A stretch of DNA of 64,000 nucleotides from Gemmatimonadota bacterium (GCA_021413975.1 JAIOPJ010000016.1:248001-312000), one strand, 5' to 3'. Positions 52,861-63,023 are shown, counted from the first letter of the stretch. Notes: generated by a model not told the origin, from the sequence alone. Numbers and translations are program-made.

Positions 52861-53621
52861 CCTTCGGCTACTCGCCCTGTCCCAATGACACCTTCGCCTT
52901 CCACGCGTTGGCGCATGGGCTCGTCGACGCACCGTTCCGCGTGCGGTCGGTGCTGCTCGACATCGAGGAGCTCAACCGACGGGCGCACGACGGCGAGTTC
53001 CACCTGACCAAGCTGAGCGTCGGCGCCTTCGCCGGTGTCGGGGATCGCTACCGCCTGCTGCGCAGCGGTGCCGCGTTGGGGAAGGGGGTCGGGCCGCTCG
53101 TCGTCACGCGTACGCCGACGCCTTTCGCCGAGGCGGTGCGCGGCCGGATCGCGATCCCCGGGCGCGAGACCACCGCATTCAAGCTGCTCCGTCTCGCCGC
53201 GCCCGCCCTCGGCGAGATCGTGGAACTGCGCTATGACCGCATCCTGCGCGCCGTGGCGGCGGGCGAGGTCGACGCCGGGCTGATCATCCACGAGAGCCGC
53301 TTCACCTACACCGATCACGGATTGGTGAAGGCGATCGATCTCGGTGACTGGTGGGAGCGGGAGACCGGGCTCCCGGTGCCGCTGGCCGGGATCTGCGCGC
53401 GGGCCGACCTGGACGAGGCCACGCGCGCGGCCGCCGAGCGGGCGATCCGCGCGTCGGTGCAGTACGCGTTCGACCGTCCCGAGGCGAGCCGCGCATACGT
53501 GCGCGCCCACGCACAGGAGATGTCGGACGCGGTGTGCGATGCCCACATCGCGCTCTACGTCAACGCGTTCAGCCTCGACGTGGGTGAGGAAGGGCTGCGC
53601 GCGATCGCGCGGCTCGCCTGA
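52848..53621 (+). CDS. mqnD: 1,4-dihydroxy-6-naphthoate synthase (MqnD)
   Basis: A 257-residue MqnD. LTFGYSPCPNDTFAFHALAH is the family N-terminus, EFHLTKLSVGAFA and GKGVGPLVV follow, and HESRFTYTDHGL carries the late conserved block. MqnD converts cyclic dehypoxanthine futalosine to 1,4-dihydroxy-6-naphthoate. The TTG at 52848 is chosen because it places the start directly before LTFGYSP and GGGAG lies eight bases upstream; it overlaps mqnB by 13 bases. No mqnA, mqnC or mqnE is in the window. Confidence 0.9.
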   Translation: MRELTFGYSPCPNDTFAFHALAHGLVDAPFRVRSVLLDIEELNRRAHDGEFHLTKLSVGAFAGVGDRYRLLRSGAALGKGVGPLVVTRTPTPFAEAVRGRIAIPGRETTAFKLLRLAAPALGEIVELRYDRILRAVAAGEVDAGLIIHESRFTYTDHGLVKAIDLGDWWERETGLPVPLAGICARADLDEATRAAAERAIRASVQYAFDRPEASRAYVRAHAQEMSDAVCDAHIALYVNAFSLDVGEEGLRAIARLA

Positions 53622-53634
53622 CTCGTTCGCCGGC

Positions 53635-54912
53635 CTAGCGCACCCGGTACGCCCCGGTCGAGCGTCGTGCCGGCGGTGGCCCCGTGAGTGTGGTCCCCGG
53701 TCCGTAGGTACGCGCGCGCCCCGAGCGCTTCGCTTCGAGAAGGCGTTCGTCCGCCAGCATCAACAGTGCGTCCGGCTCCCCGAGGCCCGCCGCCAGCGGC
53801 GTCCGGTCGATGCCGCCATCGGTGGGAGCGCCGGCCACACCGGCGGAGAAGTTGAGCGCGATGGTCCGGCCGTCGGAGAGCACGAGCGGCGTGGCCGCGA
53901 GTTCGAGGCGGAGCGACTCGATGCGCATGAGCGCCGCCTCGGGGGGCGTTCCGGGCATGAGCACGACGAACTCCTCGCCGCCGTAGCGCGCCACGATGTC
54001 GGTGCGGCGCATGGTGTTCGCGAGGCGGTCGGCGAGCGCCCGGAGGGCCCGGTCGCCACGCGAGTGACCGTACGCGTCGTTGATCTCCTTGAAATGGTCG
54101 ATGTCGAGGATCGCGAGCGAGAGCGGCTGCCCGCTGCGCGACGCCGACTCGAGCGCGAGTTCGAGCGCGCGATCGAAGTGACCGCGGTTGAAGAGCCCGG
54201 TGAGGCGGTCGCGCGCCGCGAGGTAGAGCAGGCGCTGCGCCCGCTGGACCAGCGTCACCGAGAGCAGCGTGGCGATGCCGATCAGCAAGAGCCGCGTCGC
54301 CAGGTCGACCGGAAGGTAGGGACCGGCGTCGGCCACGAGCGACGGATCCCGGAGATCGTGGAGCATGCCGCCCGCCACCCACATCGCCCCGTACTGCACC
54401 GCCGCCAGCGCCCCGGCCGCGATGCAGATCCGCGCGTCGTAGCGCAGGCTCGTCGCCGTGATCGCGAGGAAGTACATCTCGAAGGTCACCTTCGAGTTGA
54501 GCGCCACCAGCGGCGAACTCACCAGGAAGAAGCTGAACAGCGCGGTGCTCACCATCGTCACGTCGAAGGCGCTCGAGGCGAAGCCGATCCAGAGACGCCA
54601 CTCCCGGCGGGAGACCAGCCGCCAGATCACCACCGAGATCAGCGCGGCCACCAGCGTGACGACGAATCCCGAGACGAACATCGGCACGTCGGGGTGCCGC
54701 ACGATGTTCCAGGTCGGGGCGATGAGCAGGAGCCCCATCGCGACCACCCGGACGCGCGCCACGACGCTCTCGCCCTCGATGCCGGCATCCGCGAGCGCGT
54801 CATCCGGACGCGCCCAAAGCGGCGGCGCCGCCCCCCCGGCCGTGTAGCTCGGGGTGGCGGCGCGCGGCCGTGTCTTCGGATCAGAAGCGCGGATTGGTCC
54901 GCCTCGGTGCAT
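53635..54912 (-). CDS. Membrane-anchored GGDEF diguanylate cyclase
   Basis: A 425-residue protein. About six membrane helices (55-240) are followed by a GGDEF domain (about 255-410) with DRLTGLFNRGHFD, LDIDHFKEINDAYGH and the active site RYGGEEFVVLMP. RRTD five residues before GGEEF matches the RxxD inhibitory site, so product feedback is likely. It would make c-di-GMP. The ATG at 54912 lies inside the preceding M28 gene (32-nt overlap); a later GTG is possible. Regulation probably follows the membrane sensor domain. Confidence 0.88.
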   Translation of the reverse strand: MHRGGPIRASDPKTRPRAATPSYTAGGAAPPLWARPDDALADAGIEGESVVARVRVVAMGLLLIAPTWNIVRHPDVPMFVSGFVVTLVAALISVVIWRLVSRREWRLWIGFASSAFDVTMVSTALFSFFLVSSPLVALNSKVTFEMYFLAITATSLRYDARICIAAGALAAVQYGAMWVAGGMLHDLRDPSLVADAGPYLPVDLATRLLLIGIATLLSVTLVQRAQRLLYLAARDRLTGLFNRGHFDRALELALESASRSGQPLSLAILDIDHFKEINDAYGHSRGDRALRALADRLANTMRRTDIVARYGGEEFVVLMPGTPPEAALMRIESLRLELAATPLVLSDGRTIALNFSAGVAGAPTDGGIDRTPLAAGLGEPDALLMLADERLLEAKRSGRARTYGPGTTLTGPPPARRSTGAYRVR

Positions 54913-56689
54913 TGCCGCAGTTCGCCGGCCAGTCCGCCGGCCAGGTGCCCGGCGACTTGGTGCGGTCGATGAAGGTCGGGTCCTCCGACGCGAGGTACGC
55001 CATCATCGCCGCGAGGGTCGCGTTGTGCCGGAGGTCGTCGAACACGACCTTGTCGTACGTGTCGCGATTGGTGTGCCAGGTGTAGCTGTTGTAGTTCCAG
55101 CCCACCGCGCCCATGCCGACCGACGGCGTCGCGTAGCAGGCGAAGACCGCGCCATCGGTGCCGCCCGGATTGCCGGTGGGCGTGTCCCGGAAGCTCCACG
55201 ACACCGCGTTCGCGCTCATGCTGTCGGTGTAGAAGCTCGGCAGCTTGGCGTACCAGTCGCGCAGGTGCGGTCCGATGTTCGTGAGGCCGGCGGCCGAGAG
55301 CGACTGCACCCGTCCGGTGCCGTTGTCCTGGTTGAAGAGCGCCTGCAGGCCGCGCATCACCTCGGGGTGATCGTTGGCGAAGGCGCGCGAGCCGTTCAGG
55401 CCCTGCTCCTCGCTCGCCCAGTGCCCGACGATGATCGTGCGCCGCGGGTTCGGATAGACCTTCTTGAGGATGCGCATCGCCTCCATCGCCATCAGCGTGC
55501 CGGTGCCGTTGTCGGTCGCGCCGGACGACCCGTCCCACGAGTCGAAGTGCGCCGAGAGGATCACGTACTCGTCCGGCTTCTCGCGTCCGCGGATCGTCGC
55601 GATCGTGTTGAAGGCGGGCACTTCGCCGAGCAGATCGGCGTCGGCATCGATGCGCACCATCGGCTTCTGGCCGTTCTCGGCGAGACGGTAGACGAGCGAG
55701 TAGTCCTCGCAGGTGAGCGTCATGGCCGGTGCGACGGTGTTGTACGTCTCGAAGATCTCGATCACGCCCCAGCCGCCGGTCCCCTGCGGTGCGGCGGGTG
55801 CGAGCGCCCGCATGGCCGCGGCGGCTCCGCCGCCGCTCATGTTGCCCGCGGGCGCCGCGGCCCCCGCTCCACCCGGCCCGCCCGGCCCGCGACCGCCACC
55901 GGGGAATCCACCGCCGGTTCCGAAGCCGCTGAGCTTGTTGCGCGACGTGATCATCCCGGCGACGCCGGCCTGCTCGAGCCGGAGCCCGAGGGTGCCGGTA
56001 CCGAGTCCCATCGAGCGCCCGGTGCCGCGGTAGAGTCGGGTGCTGTCACGGGTGTCGCTCGCCCACTCGGCCTGCATGGTGGTCACGAGCGAATCCATGC
56101 GCGCCTTCGACGCCGGCGTGGCGAATCGGAACCAATCCTCCGAGGGTCGGCAGGTGGGCCACGACGGCGAGAGGAGCACGATCTTCCCCCTCGCCTTCGG
56201 CAACCACTTGACGAACTCCGTGCTGTCCTTGAACCTCGGCAGCACGATCGCCTCGGCGGTGACGGCCTTGCCCTTGGTGCCCGGGCTCCACGCGAGCATC
56301 GTCCCCTCGAGCGAGCGCACGCGCGGCCCCACGAGGTCCACATGCGAGAGGCCGCGACGCCATCCGCGCCACGTGCCGTACGCGTCGCGCCGCGCCTCGA
56401 TGCCCCACGCCTTGTACTGGCTCACCACCCAGTCACTCGCCGAGGCGAATCCCGGGCTGCCGGTGAGCCGCGGACCGATCGAATCGAAGAGCACCTGCGC
56501 CAGCCGCTCGGTCATCGAGCTGTCCATGCCGACCGACCAGATCCGCTTGATGACGGGGTCGTCCGTGGGGAACGTCAGGGGGACGCGGCCGGAGACGGGC
56601 GCCGGGGCCGCTTGCTGCGCTTCGAGCACGAGGGCGGGGACGAGGAGCGCTCCGATGAGCGACGTGCGGACGAGGCGGGAGATGCGCAT
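54881..56689 (-). CDS. Exported M28-family zinc aminopeptidase
   Basis: A 602-residue secreted peptidase. A signal sequence (MRISRLVRTSLIGALLVPAL, cleavage near LEAQ) leads to a PA-type insert and the M28 domain: SAHFDSWDGSSGATDNGTG (His and bridging Asp), ASEEQGLNGS (Glu), FNQDNGTG (Asp) and a late His in WHTNRDTYD. A Gly/Pro/Ala-rich linker of about 50 residues lies in the insert. It would clip N-terminal residues from peptides. The ATG at 56689 opens the signal peptide. The GGDEF gene overlaps its 3' end. Confidence 0.9.
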   Translation of the reverse strand: MRISRLVRTSLIGALLVPALVLEAQQAAPAPVSGRVPLTFPTDDPVIKRIWSVGMDSSMTERLAQVLFDSIGPRLTGSPGFASASDWVVSQYKAWGIEARRDAYGTWRGWRRGLSHVDLVGPRVRSLEGTMLAWSPGTKGKAVTAEAIVLPRFKDSTEFVKWLPKARGKIVLLSPSWPTCRPSEDWFRFATPASKARMDSLVTTMQAEWASDTRDSTRLYRGTGRSMGLGTGTLGLRLEQAGVAGMITSRNKLSGFGTGGGFPGGGRGPGGPGGAGAAAPAGNMSGGGAAAAMRALAPAAPQGTGGWGVIEIFETYNTVAPAMTLTCEDYSLVYRLAENGQKPMVRIDADADLLGEVPAFNTIATIRGREKPDEYVILSAHFDSWDGSSGATDNGTGTLMAMEAMRILKKVYPNPRRTIIVGHWASEEQGLNGSRAFANDHPEVMRGLQALFNQDNGTGRVQSLSAAGLTNIGPHLRDWYAKLPSFYTDSMSANAVSWSFRDTPTGNPGGTDGAVFACYATPSVGMGAVGWNYNSYTWHTNRDTYDKVVFDDLRHNATLAAMMAYLASEDPTFIDRTKSPGTWPADWPANCGNAPRRTNPRF

Positions 56690-56859
56690 GGGGAAGTGGG
56701 CAGTTGGCGGGATGTGCGGCGCGCGCGGGACAGAAAGTCTACGGAGGAATCGCCGATCCCGCTGGCGGGAGGCGATCTGTGACGCGGCCATCCGACCAGC
56801 AGGTAGTTGCCGTGCAGCACGCGACCGCGCCCCGTCCATCTCCTGCAACAGGACCCCCC

Positions 56860-57543
56860 GTGTTCCTCAAGACCACCGTGTTGGCGGCCGCCGCCGTCCC
56901 CGTCTGGGCCCTCGGCTCGTTCTTCGCGCCCTCCCGCGGCCCGGCGTCCGCGCGCCTCGCCATCACGCTGGAGACCGTGCACGCCGCTGCGCTCACGACG
57001 CCGCGGTTCGCCGGTGATGCGCAGGACGAGCCGTTCTTCCTGCTCACCGAGGCAGGGTCCGGCGGGGCGCTCGGCAGCACGCCGTTCCCCGCCGACGCGC
57101 CTGTCTCGATCCGGCTCGATCAGGCGCTCGGGACGCGCCCGCTTCGCTCGCTGGCCCTCGAGGTCGGCGAGAGCGCGCGGATCGTGATCTCCGCGCTCGA
57201 GGGTCCGCGCGCATCGTCCGCCGACGAGGCGGCGGTCGCCACTGCGGCGGCCACGGTCCTCGCGCGGCCGACCGGCGAGCGCGGTGCCGCGCTCGCGACC
57301 GCACTCGGTCCGCTGACGTCGCGGGGCGCCCATCTCCTGGGTGCAGCGATCATCGTCGTCGCGAACGAGGACGGTGCGCTCTACTGGCGCTCGCTCGACT
57401 GCGTGGCGAACTGCAGCGTCCTCACCGCGCCGTCGAACGCCGCAGTCGCCACCAACGCCGGCGCACCCCACCAGGGCGTGCTCGAGCTCACGGGTGCGGG
57501 AGGGACGTACCACGTGAATCTCCTCGCTCGGAGAGTCCCGTAG
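56860..57543 (+). CDS. Exported protein of unknown function
   Basis: A 227-residue protein. A GTG start six bases after AGGA opens a signal-like helix (FLKTTVLAAAAVPVWALG). The mature part is beta-rich with short repeats (RLAITLETVHAA, SIRLDQALG) and one Cys pair (DCVANCSVL). No family is recognised. It is divergent from the M28 gene and convergent with the DUF1579-like gene (128-base gap, no clear terminator). Confidence 0.65.
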   Translation: MFLKTTVLAAAAVPVWALGSFFAPSRGPASARLAITLETVHAAALTTPRFAGDAQDEPFFLLTEAGSGGALGSTPFPADAPVSIRLDQALGTRPLRSLALEVGESARIVISALEGPRASSADEAAVATAAATVLARPTGERGAALATALGPLTSRGAHLLGAAIIVVANEDGALYWRSLDCVANCSVLTAPSNAAVATNAGAPHQGVLELTGAGGTYHVNLLARRVP

Positions 57544-57671
57544 CGCCACGACCTTCCCGGCGCGCCGTCAAAGGTGATCGATCATCAGGTGCCCCTCCAC
57601 GCCGGGAGGTCGTTCGCGGATCCGGCGAGGCGGAACGATGGGATGGCAGGGCAGGGAACCGGGCGCACTCA

Positions 57672-58130
57672 CTAGCGTGCTTTCGTACGCCGGTAGTGAT
57701 GCTCGGTGAAGCGTTTCCAGCCCTTCTTGTTCTTCGATTCGACGGCCCAGTGGAACCCGCCGTCGTCGGCCGGCCAGTAGACCATGCGCGCGACCCCGGC
57801 CGGCATCTGCGCTTCGAAGCCGATCGCCTCAGGGTGCACGTCCGTGACGTCGGTCTGCGCCCCCTCCGACCGCTTGCCGTCCGACGTGAACGACCAGAAG
57901 TGCACCGCGCCGTCGTCACCCGCTCCGATGATCGCGAGCTCCTCATAGGCCGCGCCCGGACCGAACTCCCAGCGCGCCTCGAGCAGCACCCGGGATCCGC
58001 CGAGGATCGGAGAGAGCGTCCGGTGACACGTCAACGGCCCCCTCGGCGACGAGGTCGCGGCCGACCACGTGCCCAGCAGCGGCTCGAGGAACCCGAGCTT
58101 CCCTCGGCCCTTCTTCCACACCTTCGGCAT
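57672..58130 (-). CDS. DUF1579-like small protein
   Basis: A 152-residue protein that may form a lipocalin-like barrel: FLEPLLGTWSAATSSPRGPL, VLLEARWEFGPGAAYEELAI, AVHFWSFTSDGKRSEGAQ and MVYWPADDGGFHWAVESK. This pattern resembles DUF1579/THAP4-type domains of unknown or heme-related function; the similarity is modest. It starts with a basic MPKVWKKGRGK and has no signal peptide. GAGGAG nine bases before the ATG supports the start. Confidence 0.65.
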   Translation of the reverse strand: MPKVWKKGRGKLGFLEPLLGTWSAATSSPRGPLTCHRTLSPILGGSRVLLEARWEFGPGAAYEELAIIGAGDDGAVHFWSFTSDGKRSEGAQTDVTDVHPEAIGFEAQMPAGVARMVYWPADDGGFHWAVESKNKKGWKRFTEHHYRRTKAR

Positions 58131-58179
58131 CTGTTGGCTCCTCGTGATGAGAGACGTGCCGCCCGCGGCATGACCGCGC

Positions 58180-59913
58180 TCAGCGTTCGCGCTCGTGCGT
58201 GATCCGCCCGTTGGAGACCGTCAGCAGGACATGGCCGCTCAACAGCTCCTGCGGCCGCCCCATCCGGAAGGGATCGACGTCGATCACCGTGAGGTCGGCC
58301 CGCTTCCCCACCGCGATCGTCCCGCCGCGGGCCTCGTCGAATCCGGCGAACGCGTTCCAGACGGTGTAGCCGCGCACCGCTTCCTCGGCGGTCATGCGTT
58401 GGGTCGGCGTGAATCCGTCGGCCGGTGCGCCCGTGGTGTCCTGACGCGTGATCGCCGAGTGCAGTCCATAGAACAGCTCCCAGCTCGATCCGGGCAGGTC
58501 GGACGAGAACGCGAGATGGGCTCCGCCTCGCCGCAGCGTCCGCCACGCATAGGCGCCCTCGGTGCGCGCCGGTCCGAGCCTCGCTTCCACCCATCCCTTG
58601 TCCTCCACGGCGTGCGGTGGCTGCATGCTCGCGATGATCCCGCTGCGCGCGAACCGCGGCATGTCCGCGGGCGAGATGACCTGCGCATGTTCGATCCGGT
58701 GCCGCGGCGGGCTCGCCGGAGGGGCGGCAGCGACCACCGAGTCGATGAAGTCGAGCGAGGCACGGTTGCCCGCGTCCCCGATCGCGTGGATCCCCACCTG
58801 GAATCCCGCCGCCATGGTCTGCGCGACCGAGGCGCGGTCGAATCCGTAGTTCGCGCCGCTCACCCCGCGGTGCCCCGGCCGATCCGCGTAATCCGCGAGC
58901 AGTTGCGCCCCGCGCGAGCCGAGTGCGCCGTCATAGTACGCCTTCACGGCGCGGATCACGAGCGAGCCGTTGGCGTGCGTGAACGGCCCTCGCGCGCGCC
59001 ACTCGCCGAGCAGCGCCGCGTTCCGACCGTCGAGCATGGCGTACACGCGCACCGGGAGCCGGTCCGCGTCGGCGAGACGCTCGAGGGACGCGACGACGTC
59101 CGCCGCGGTGCCGGCCTCGTGGACGCCGGTGAACCCCGACGCCGCCATCACACGGAGCGCGCGCACCACCTGTGAGTCGCGCTGCGCCGCGGTCGGCGCG
59201 GGGACCGCCCGGTCCAGCAGTTCGATCCCGCGATTGAGCACCAGCCCGGTGGGCTCGCCCCGCGCATCCCGGCGGATCTCGCCGCCGGTCGGCGCCACGG
59301 TCGCGCGGGTGATCCCCGCCTTCTCGAGCGCGAGAGCGTTCGCCCAGCCGGCGAAGCCGTGCAAGCCGCGCAGGAAGACGGGGTGATCCGGCACGCGTGC
59401 CGAGAGCGCGCGCTTGTCCGGATAGCGGTCGGCCCAAGCCCCCTCGTCCCATCCGAAGCCGATGATCCACTCACCCTTGGGCGTGCGGGCGGCGCGCTCC
59501 GCGACCTGCTCGATCGCGGCCTCCGGCGTCGCGATACCGGTGAGTTCGAGCCGTTCGAGCGACTGGCCGAGTTCGGCGGTGTGCGTATGCGCGTCGACGA
59601 AGCCGGGGAGGACCACGGCGCCGGCGAGATCGATGACGCGGGTGGTCGATCCCTGGAAACGCGCGCCGTCCGACGCGTTGCCGACGAACAGGATCGCGCC
59701 GTCGCGGATCGCGATCGTCGTGGCATCGGGATGCCAGCCGGAGGCGTCATGCGGCGCGTCGGTCGCGGGGGTGCCGTCCGTCGCCGGCTCCGACCAGGCG
59801 AGCGTGTAGACGCTCGCGTTCGTGAGCAGGAGATCGGCCCGAGGCGCCCGCCCGCAAGAGAGCGAACCGAGCAGGGCGAGGAAGAGTGTTCCCGTGCGCG
59901 GGGCGGATGGCAT
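58180..59913 (-). CDS. Amidohydrolase (YtcJ-like) lipoprotein
   Basis: A 577-residue amidohydrolase. A lipobox-like end (LLGSLSC) suggests a lipoprotein. The metal site includes DAHTH after VVLPGFV, VKAYYDGALGSRGA with the usual Lys region, GIHAIGDAGN, RIEHAQ and FSSDLPGS. YtcJ-type enzymes hydrolyse amides of unknown identity. The ATG at 59913 opens the signal peptide; no ribosome site is visible. The amidohydrolase is divergent from the TonB receptor (280-base gap). Confidence 0.87.
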   Translation of the reverse strand: MPSAPRTGTLFLALLGSLSCGRAPRADLLLTNASVYTLAWSEPATDGTPATDAPHDASGWHPDATTIAIRDGAILFVGNASDGARFQGSTTRVIDLAGAVVLPGFVDAHTHTAELGQSLERLELTGIATPEAAIEQVAERAARTPKGEWIIGFGWDEGAWADRYPDKRALSARVPDHPVFLRGLHGFAGWANALALEKAGITRATVAPTGGEIRRDARGEPTGLVLNRGIELLDRAVPAPTAAQRDSQVVRALRVMAASGFTGVHEAGTAADVVASLERLADADRLPVRVYAMLDGRNAALLGEWRARGPFTHANGSLVIRAVKAYYDGALGSRGAQLLADYADRPGHRGVSGANYGFDRASVAQTMAAGFQVGIHAIGDAGNRASLDFIDSVVAAAPPASPPRHRIEHAQVISPADMPRFARSGIIASMQPPHAVEDKGWVEARLGPARTEGAYAWRTLRRGGAHLAFSSDLPGSSWELFYGLHSAITRQDTTGAPADGFTPTQRMTAEEAVRGYTVWNAFAGFDEARGGTIAVGKRADLTVIDVDPFRMGRPQELLSGHVLLTVSNGRITHERER

Positions 59914-60193
59914 GATGAGCGCGGTGAGGGACGCGGATGTCGGAGGCCGGTGCAGGCGGCGGCCGTGGCTCGATGTCCGCACGGCGCCGACCCATACGTT
60001 ACCGCGAAGCGAGGCGCGCGCCACCCCGCATCGCCGGACCGCCCCCAACCGCCGGACCGGGGGCTTTCGCAATCCGAAAGTGAATGCCATGTTCTGCCTC
60101 GCTCCAGGCGCTGTCGGGGTTCGCCCGACTTCGCTCGATGGTCAGGGTGGACATCCATCGCGGTACCGTGCTCTTCGACAACCGGAGGTAGGG

Positions 60194-62971
60194 ATGCTCA
60201 GATCCGTTGTGCGTCGTGCAGTCGGAGTCCTCGTCACGTCGTTGCTGGTGACAGCGTTCGCGCGACCGCTCGCCGCGCAGACGGGTGGGTTGCAGGGCCG
60301 GGTCGCCGACAGCACCGGCGCCGTGGTCGTGGGGGCGCTGATCACGCTCGATCAGGCCGGCCTCCGCACCACCACGGATTCCCGCGGCCGGTACTCGCTC
60401 GCCGGCGTCCAGGCCGGTCGGCGGATCATGCAGATCCGCTCGCTCGGCTACGCCCCCGAGTCGCTGATCGTCAACGCGGTCGCGGGCCAGGTCATCACCG
60501 CCGACGTCCTCCTCCGGCGCTCGGCGTATCAGCTCATCCCGGTGCAGACCCTCGTCGGCTCGCGCGCCAAACACGCGGCGGCCGAGGAACTCGCGGTCCC
60601 GGTGGATGTCTATACGGTCGAGGAGCTCAAGCGGACGGGGTCGACGGAGACGACGCAGATCCTCGCCAGTCTCTCGCCGTCGGTGAACTTCCCCAAGCAG
60701 GCCGTGACCGATGCGACCGAGATCGTGCGGCCGTTCACGCTGCGCGGACTCTCGCCGGACCATTCACTCGTGCTGATCAACGGCCAGCGCCGGCACACCA
60801 CGTCGCTGCTCAACGTCTTCTCCAACGGTTCGGCGCCGGGCTCCAGCGGCGTCGACCTCAACGCCTTCCCGTCGAGCGCGATCGACCGGATCGAAGTGCT
60901 GCGTGACGGCGCCTCGACGCAGTACGGCTCCGACGCGATCGCGGGCGTGGTCAATCTCGTCCTCAAGGAAGGGCAGTTCACGCCCTTCATCAACACGAGC
61001 ACCGGCCAGTATCGTCCGGGCAAGGGATTCGCGAACGACGGCACCACGAACGACATCGGCGGCGGCGTGGGCCTCAAGCTCGGCCGCGGTTCGCTGAGCC
61101 TGTTCGGACAGTACATGAAGCGCGAGGCGACCAACCGCGCCTGCCCCGACGGCAGCTTCCCCGACCTCAACGGCGTGCGCGACTCGGTCGCCAATTGCCA
61201 GGTGATCATCAAGCGGACCGGCGTGCCGCAGCCCAACGTGCACTGGGGCGACGGGATCGAACGTGACATCCACACGTTCGCGAACATGCGTCTCCCGCTC
61301 AGCGCCGACGGTACGACTGAGCTCTATGCCTTCGGCGGCTACTCGGACCGGGACGGCACCGGCAACGGGTTCTTCCGCAAGCCGCAGAACAGCCGCAACT
61401 GGCCCCAGATCTATCCGCTCGGATTCCTGCCGGAGTTCCGGCCGAACGTGATCGACTACTCGGCGGCCGGCGGCATCCGCACCGACATCGGCGGCTGGGC
61501 GGCTGACATCGGCGCCAACTACGGCTACAACGGCTTCGACTTCAACCTCCGCAACACGCTCAACTCGTCACTCGGCCCGAGTCTCTCCACGCCGACGGCG
61601 CCGGGAGCCGATGGCGTGCTCGGTACGTCGGATGATCCGGGCATCCCGAACCAGACCTCGTTCTTCGCCGGCGCGCTGCGTCGCGGCGAGTTCAACCTCA
61701 GTGCGAACCTGTCGAAGGCGATGCAGATGGGCCTCGCCAACCCGGTGAACGTCGCGGTCGGCGTCGCCTTCCGCCGCGAGAACTACGAGGTCATCGCCGG
61801 TGAGCGCGCGTCGTGGATCCAGGGCTATCACCTGACGCGCGACAGCAGCAGCGTGGCGCAGGGTGGCTCCTCGGTCTTCCAGGGCTTCGCCCCGAGCGAC
61901 GCGAGCGAGAACAGCCGCACCAACTTCGGCGGCTACGTCGACCTCGAGACGAATCTCTCGCAGTCGGTGCTGGTGAACGCGGCCGGCCGGTTCGAGAGCT
62001 ACAGCGACTTCGGTCAGGCCTTCACCGGCAAGGCCGCGATGCGCTGGCAGCCCGACCGCAAGTTCGTGATGCGCGGCGCCATGAGCACGGGATTCCGTGC
62101 CCCCGGTCTGCAGCAGAGCTGGTACAGCCATACCACGACCGCGATCCAGAACGGCGTGCTCATCGAGGTCGGCAACTTCCCGGTGACCAACCGCGCCTCG
62201 CGCGTGTTCGGCGCCAAGCCGCTGCAGGAGGAGAAGTCGATCAACCTGAGCACCGGCTTCGCCTGGTCGCCGACGAACAACCTGAACCTCAACGTCGACA
62301 TCTACCACATCACCATCAAGGATCGCATCCTGCTCGGCGCGACCTTCGACGGCACGTCGGATCCGGTGGTGGCGGACATCCTGCTCGACTCGGGCTTCAC
62401 CTCGATCGCCGCGGTGCAGTTCCCGACCAACGCGCTCGACACCAAGTCCGACGGCATCGACGTCGTCGCGAACTATCGGATGCTCGCGGGGAACGGCACC
62501 TTCGACTTCTCGTTCGCCTTCAACTTCTCCAAGAACAAGATCACCCGCGTGAGCCCGCTCCCGGCGATCCTGCAGGGGACGGCGACGATCTACACGAGCG
62601 CGCTCGACATCGTCACGATCAACGCGATCGAACGCAATCGTCCCGATCGGCGGTCGTCGTTGACGACCAACTACTCGCTGGGCCGCTTCCATGCCATGGC
62701 ACGCGCGTCCGACTACGGCAGCTACGTGGACGGCAGTCTCGACGGACTCGAGACCTTCGGCGCCAAGATGCTGCTCGACGGTGAGCTGGGGTACCGCTTC
62801 CAGGCGGTCAACATCTCCTTCGGCGCGCGGAACCTGCTGAACATCTATCCCGACCAGGTCCAGGTGTCGGACAACACGAACAACGGGACGTTCATCTATC
62901 CCGGGGCATCGCCGTTCGGGTACAACGGGCGCTTCATCTACCTGCGCTCGGAGATCCTGCTCAACCGCTAG
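60194..62971 (+). CDS. TonB-dependent outer-membrane receptor with CarboxypepD-reg domain
   Basis: A 925-residue receptor. A signal peptide (cleavage after PLAAQ) is followed by a carboxypeptidase-regulatory-like domain (about 30-105, GRVADSTGAVVVGALITLD), a plug (about 120-230: FTLRGLSPDHSLVLINGQRR, RIEVLRDGASTQYGSDAIAG) and a long beta barrel to the end. It ends LRSEILLNR rather than the usual terminal Phe. It should import a large solute or iron complex using TonB energy. GGAGG five bases before the ATG at 60194 sets the start. A terminator lies at 62988. Confidence 0.92.
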   Translation: MLRSVVRRAVGVLVTSLLVTAFARPLAAQTGGLQGRVADSTGAVVVGALITLDQAGLRTTTDSRGRYSLAGVQAGRRIMQIRSLGYAPESLIVNAVAGQVITADVLLRRSAYQLIPVQTLVGSRAKHAAAEELAVPVDVYTVEELKRTGSTETTQILASLSPSVNFPKQAVTDATEIVRPFTLRGLSPDHSLVLINGQRRHTTSLLNVFSNGSAPGSSGVDLNAFPSSAIDRIEVLRDGASTQYGSDAIAGVVNLVLKEGQFTPFINTSTGQYRPGKGFANDGTTNDIGGGVGLKLGRGSLSLFGQYMKREATNRACPDGSFPDLNGVRDSVANCQVIIKRTGVPQPNVHWGDGIERDIHTFANMRLPLSADGTTELYAFGGYSDRDGTGNGFFRKPQNSRNWPQIYPLGFLPEFRPNVIDYSAAGGIRTDIGGWAADIGANYGYNGFDFNLRNTLNSSLGPSLSTPTAPGADGVLGTSDDPGIPNQTSFFAGALRRGEFNLSANLSKAMQMGLANPVNVAVGVAFRRENYEVIAGERASWIQGYHLTRDSSSVAQGGSSVFQGFAPSDASENSRTNFGGYVDLETNLSQSVLVNAAGRFESYSDFGQAFTGKAAMRWQPDRKFVMRGAMSTGFRAPGLQQSWYSHTTTAIQNGVLIEVGNFPVTNRASRVFGAKPLQEEKSINLSTGFAWSPTNNLNLNVDIYHITIKDRILLGATFDGTSDPVVADILLDSGFTSIAAVQFPTNALDTKSDGIDVVANYRMLAGNGTFDFSFAFNFSKNKITRVSPLPAILQGTATIYTSALDIVTINAIERNRPDRRSSLTTNYSLGRFHAMARASDYGSYVDGSLDGLETFGAKMLLDGELGYRFQAVNISFGARNLLNIYPDQVQVSDNTNNGTFIYPGASPFGYNGRFIYLRSEILLNR

Positions 62972-62987
62972 CCGTGGCAGCCGGTAC

Positions 62988-63023
62988 GAAGCGGGGCCCG
63001 GGCGCATGCCCGGGCCCCGCTTC
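62988..63023. terminator. Strong hairpin between TonB receptor and convergent peptidase
   Basis: GAAGCGGGGCCCGGGC (62988-63003) pairs with 63008-63023, a 16-bp perfect stem with a GCAT loop. It lies 17 bases after the receptor stop and 56 bases before the peptidase stop, so it can serve both. There is no T run. Confidence 0.7.
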
